8,047 nt of DNA from Altererythrobacter sp. (lineage in GTDB: Bacteria > Pseudomonadota > Alphaproteobacteria > Sphingomonadales > Sphingomonadaceae): positions 3,042 to 11,088 of the forward strand of contig WTKI01000019.1 in the NCBI GenBank assembly GCA_011524425.1, given 5' to 3'. How positions within the stretch are numbered: the first letter of the stretch is position 1; each line of letters begins with the position of its first letter. The notes under the pieces were generated by a model. The model worked only from the letters and a program-made list of their open reading frames with translations, was not told the origin of the DNA and did no database searches. This document shows positions 6,739-8,047 of this stretch, piece by piece. The translations under genes were made by a program, and so were the position numbers.

Positions 6739-6971
6739 AAGCGCATGCTATGCGGACAAAACGCTTTTGCCACAAGGCTGGATCGATCAATGGCGATAAG
6801 TCATTGCATCGTTGCACCCAGCCTCGCGCGCTGGCATGGGAAGGTTTGATTGAGGCGGCCTAGGCCACCCGCTCCCTCCACCCTTCCACCCGGATGGTAT
6901 CCCGGTAGGCTCCGGGTGGAAGGGTGGAGGGAGCGGGTGGCCCGGAGCTTGAGACAGACAAAACAAGAAAA
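6739..6971. other. Divergent intergenic region between mlaE and valS
   Basis: 233 bases with no convincing gene on either strand. It must hold the promoters for the leftward mla operon and for valS. I could not pick a confident -35/-10 pair for either. The best leftward candidate, TTGTGG with a 17-base spacer and CATAGC before the mlaE start, matches the consensus only partly. Minor symmetric pieces are GATCGATC (6781-6788), a CCAGC/GCTGG pair (6818-6834) and the perfect palindrome GGCCTAGGCC (6857-6866). The last of these overlaps the edge of the large inverted repeat listed separately. Confidence 0.7.
6863..6942. repeat. Perfect 32-bp inverted repeat with 16-base loop in the valS leader
   Basis: Bases 6863-6894 are the exact reverse complement of 6911-6942, separated by 16 bases (6895-6910). 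The arms are 75% GC. Each contains three copies of CCACCC/GGGTGG (6865-6870, 6878-6883, 6886-6891; mirrored at 6914-6919, 6922-6927, 6935-6940). The right arm ends 29 bases before the valS ATG, too close to fit a full promoter downstream, so a valS transcript would normally carry all or part of the hairpin. No T-tract follows, and no gene points into it from within the window, so it is not an ordinary terminator. It could be a leader structure regulating valS, an insulator between divergent promoters, or a dispersed palindromic repeat of the REP/MITE kind. I saw no target-site duplication at its ends and no second copy here. Confidence 0.9.
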
Positions 6972-8047
6972 ATGACCACCACACTGCCCACTACTTTTGA
7001 TCCGGCCGCTATTGAAACGCGCTGGTATACCCATTGGGAAGAAACAGGCGCGTTCCGCCCTGATCGCCCGGATGCGGAACCCTTCACGATCGTGAACCCG
7101 CCGCCCAACGTCACCGGCAGCCTCCATATCGGCCATGCGCTCGACAACACGCTGCAAGATATCGTGATCCGTTACGAGCGTTTGCGCGGTAAGGACGCGC
7201 TATGGGTTGTCGGCACGGACCATGCCGGGATCGCGACGCAAATGGTGGTCGAGCGGCAGATGGAGGAGCGGCAGGACAAGCGCACCAACTATTCGCGCGA
7301 GGACTTCATTGCGAAAGTCTGGGAGTGGAAAGAGGAATCCGGCGGCACAATCACCCGCCAGCTGCGCCGCCTGGGCTGTTCGATGGACTGGAGCCGCGAA
7401 CAATTCACCATGGACGAGCACTTTACCAAAGCCGTGCTCAAAGTGTTCGTGGACCTTTACAACGACGGTCTGATTTACCGCGACAAGCGGTTGGTGAACT
7501 GGGATCCGAAGCTGAAGACTGCAATTTCGGACCTGGAAGTTGAGCAACAGACTGTTCCCGGGCATTTCTGGCACTTCAAATATCCGCTCGCGGATGGTGT
7601 GACACTTGATGATGGCCGCGACTACATCGAAGTCGCCACGACACGCCCCGAAACGATGCTCGCCGATATGGCTGTCGCGGTGCATCCTGATGACGAGCGC
7701 TACAAGTCGGTTGTTGGCAAGGAAGTGGTTCTCCCAATCACTGGGCGGCGGATCCCGATTGTCGCTGACGAGCATGCCGACCCCGAGCTTGGCTCTGGCG
7801 CGGTGAAGATCACCCCGGGGCACGATTTCAACGACTTCGAAGTGGGTAAACGCGCAGGGATTGCCGCGGGCGACATGCTCAACATGCTCGATGGTGATGC
7901 CAATGTTTGCCAGACCGCCGACGGGCTGGTGCCTGAGGAATTCCTCGGCCTGCACCGCTTCAAGCGGGATGGTGTCGATGGCGCGCGCGAAGCAGTTGTG
8001 GCGCGCCTCAAAGCTGACGGTTTCCTGATCCCACATATCGCCAAGAC
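6972..8047 (+). CDS. valS: Valyl-tRNA synthetase, 3'-truncated by the window edge
   Basis: The first 358 codons plus two bases of valS, with no stop before the window ends. The enzyme charges tRNA-Val with valine in the cytoplasm and clears mischarged threonine. The class I catalytic core starts with [15 protein letters not shown], whose HIGH signature is at residues 52-55, followed by [10 protein letters not shown] and LVNWDPKL (W177). The CP1 editing domain begins around residue 205 and shows [10 protein letters not shown] (223-232) and [20 protein letters not shown] with H284 and D285. The KMSKS loop and anticodon-binding domain lie beyond the window. The ATG at 6972 gives a normal N-terminus ([19 protein letters not shown]). 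It has no clear Shine-Dalgarno; an A-rich stretch (6956-6971) lies between the upstream inverted repeat and the start. Confidence 0.97.
   Translation, partial: MTTTLPTTFDPAAIETRWYTHWEETGAFRPDRPDAEPFTIVNPPPNVTGSLHIGHALDNTLQDIVIRYERLRGKDALWVVGTDHAGIATQMVVERQMEERQDKRTNYSREDFIAKVWEWKEESGGTITRQLRRLGCSMDWSREQFTMDEHFTKAVLKVFVDLYNDGLIYRDKRLVNWDPKLKTAISDLEVEQQTVPGHFWHFKYPLADGVTLDDGRDYIEVATTRPETMLADMAVAVHPDDERYKSVVGKEVVLPITGRRIPIVADEHADPELGSGAVKITPGHDFNDFEVGKRAGIAAGDMLNMLDGDANVCQTADGLVPEEFLGLHRFKRDGVDGAREAVVARLKADGFLIPHIAK

Noticed and set aside
6818..6834. CCAGC/GCTGG short inverted repeat as an operator
   Set aside because: Five-base arms with a GC-rich loop are expected by chance at this composition, and no regulator gene is nearby.
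6863..6942. Large inverted repeat as an intrinsic terminator
   Set aside because: Both flanking genes transcribe away from it, and no T-tract follows either arm.
6743..6972. Consensus sigma-70 promoters for mlaE and valS
   Set aside because: Candidate -35/-10 pairs match only about half of the consensus positions, so I did not list them as features.
7200..8036. 278-codon open frame on the - strand opposite valS
   Set aside because: The + strand here encodes an unmistakable valyl-tRNA synthetase with HIGH and editing motifs. The opposite frame shows no recognisable domain and is a coding shadow.

Overview
The window looks like chromosomal housekeeping DNA from an alphaproteobacterium, most likely a sphingomonad of the Erythrobacter/Altererythrobacter type. 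The reasons are a bacterial ATP12-type F1-ATPase chaperone (a family of alphaproteobacteria and mitochondria), moderately high GC, extremely tight gene packing, and an Mla-type lipid transport operon whose permease carries an N-terminal STAS domain. The genus is inferred from style and gene content, not from any search. I saw no tRNA, rRNA, CRISPR array, insertion sequence or phage gene.

Left block (1-3154, + strand): the end of a fluoride channel gene (crcB/fluC, start outside the window), an RluC-like 23S rRNA pseudouridine synthase, a HAD-family phosphatase, a 79-residue two-span membrane protein, and the ATP12 chaperone. All four junctions are 4-base start/stop overlaps (ATGA or GTGA), so this reads as one translationally coupled operon.

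Middle block (3158-6738, - strand, read right to left): mlaE (STAS plus permease), mlaF (ATPase), a 70-base gap holding a possible 20-codon ORF, mlaD (MCE lipid-binding protein), and an ABC-transport auxiliary lipoprotein of the PqiC type. Together they form an inner-membrane ABC machine that moves phospholipid between the inner and outer membranes. No mlaC or separate mlaB is present. The block converges on the ATP12 gene, with only 3 bases between the two stop codons.

Right block (6739-8047): a 233-base divergent intergenic region, then the first 358 codons of valS (valyl-tRNA synthetase), which runs off the window. The intergenic region holds the most unusual element here: a perfect 32-bp inverted repeat with a 16-base loop, ending 29 bases before the valS start codon. 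Its arms also carry a four-tract GGG motif on each strand, so hairpin and G-quadruplex forms could compete.

I do not see a new multi-gene system. The points worth checking are the valS leader element, the micro-ORF between mlaF and mlaD, and the small membrane protein coupled to ATP12.
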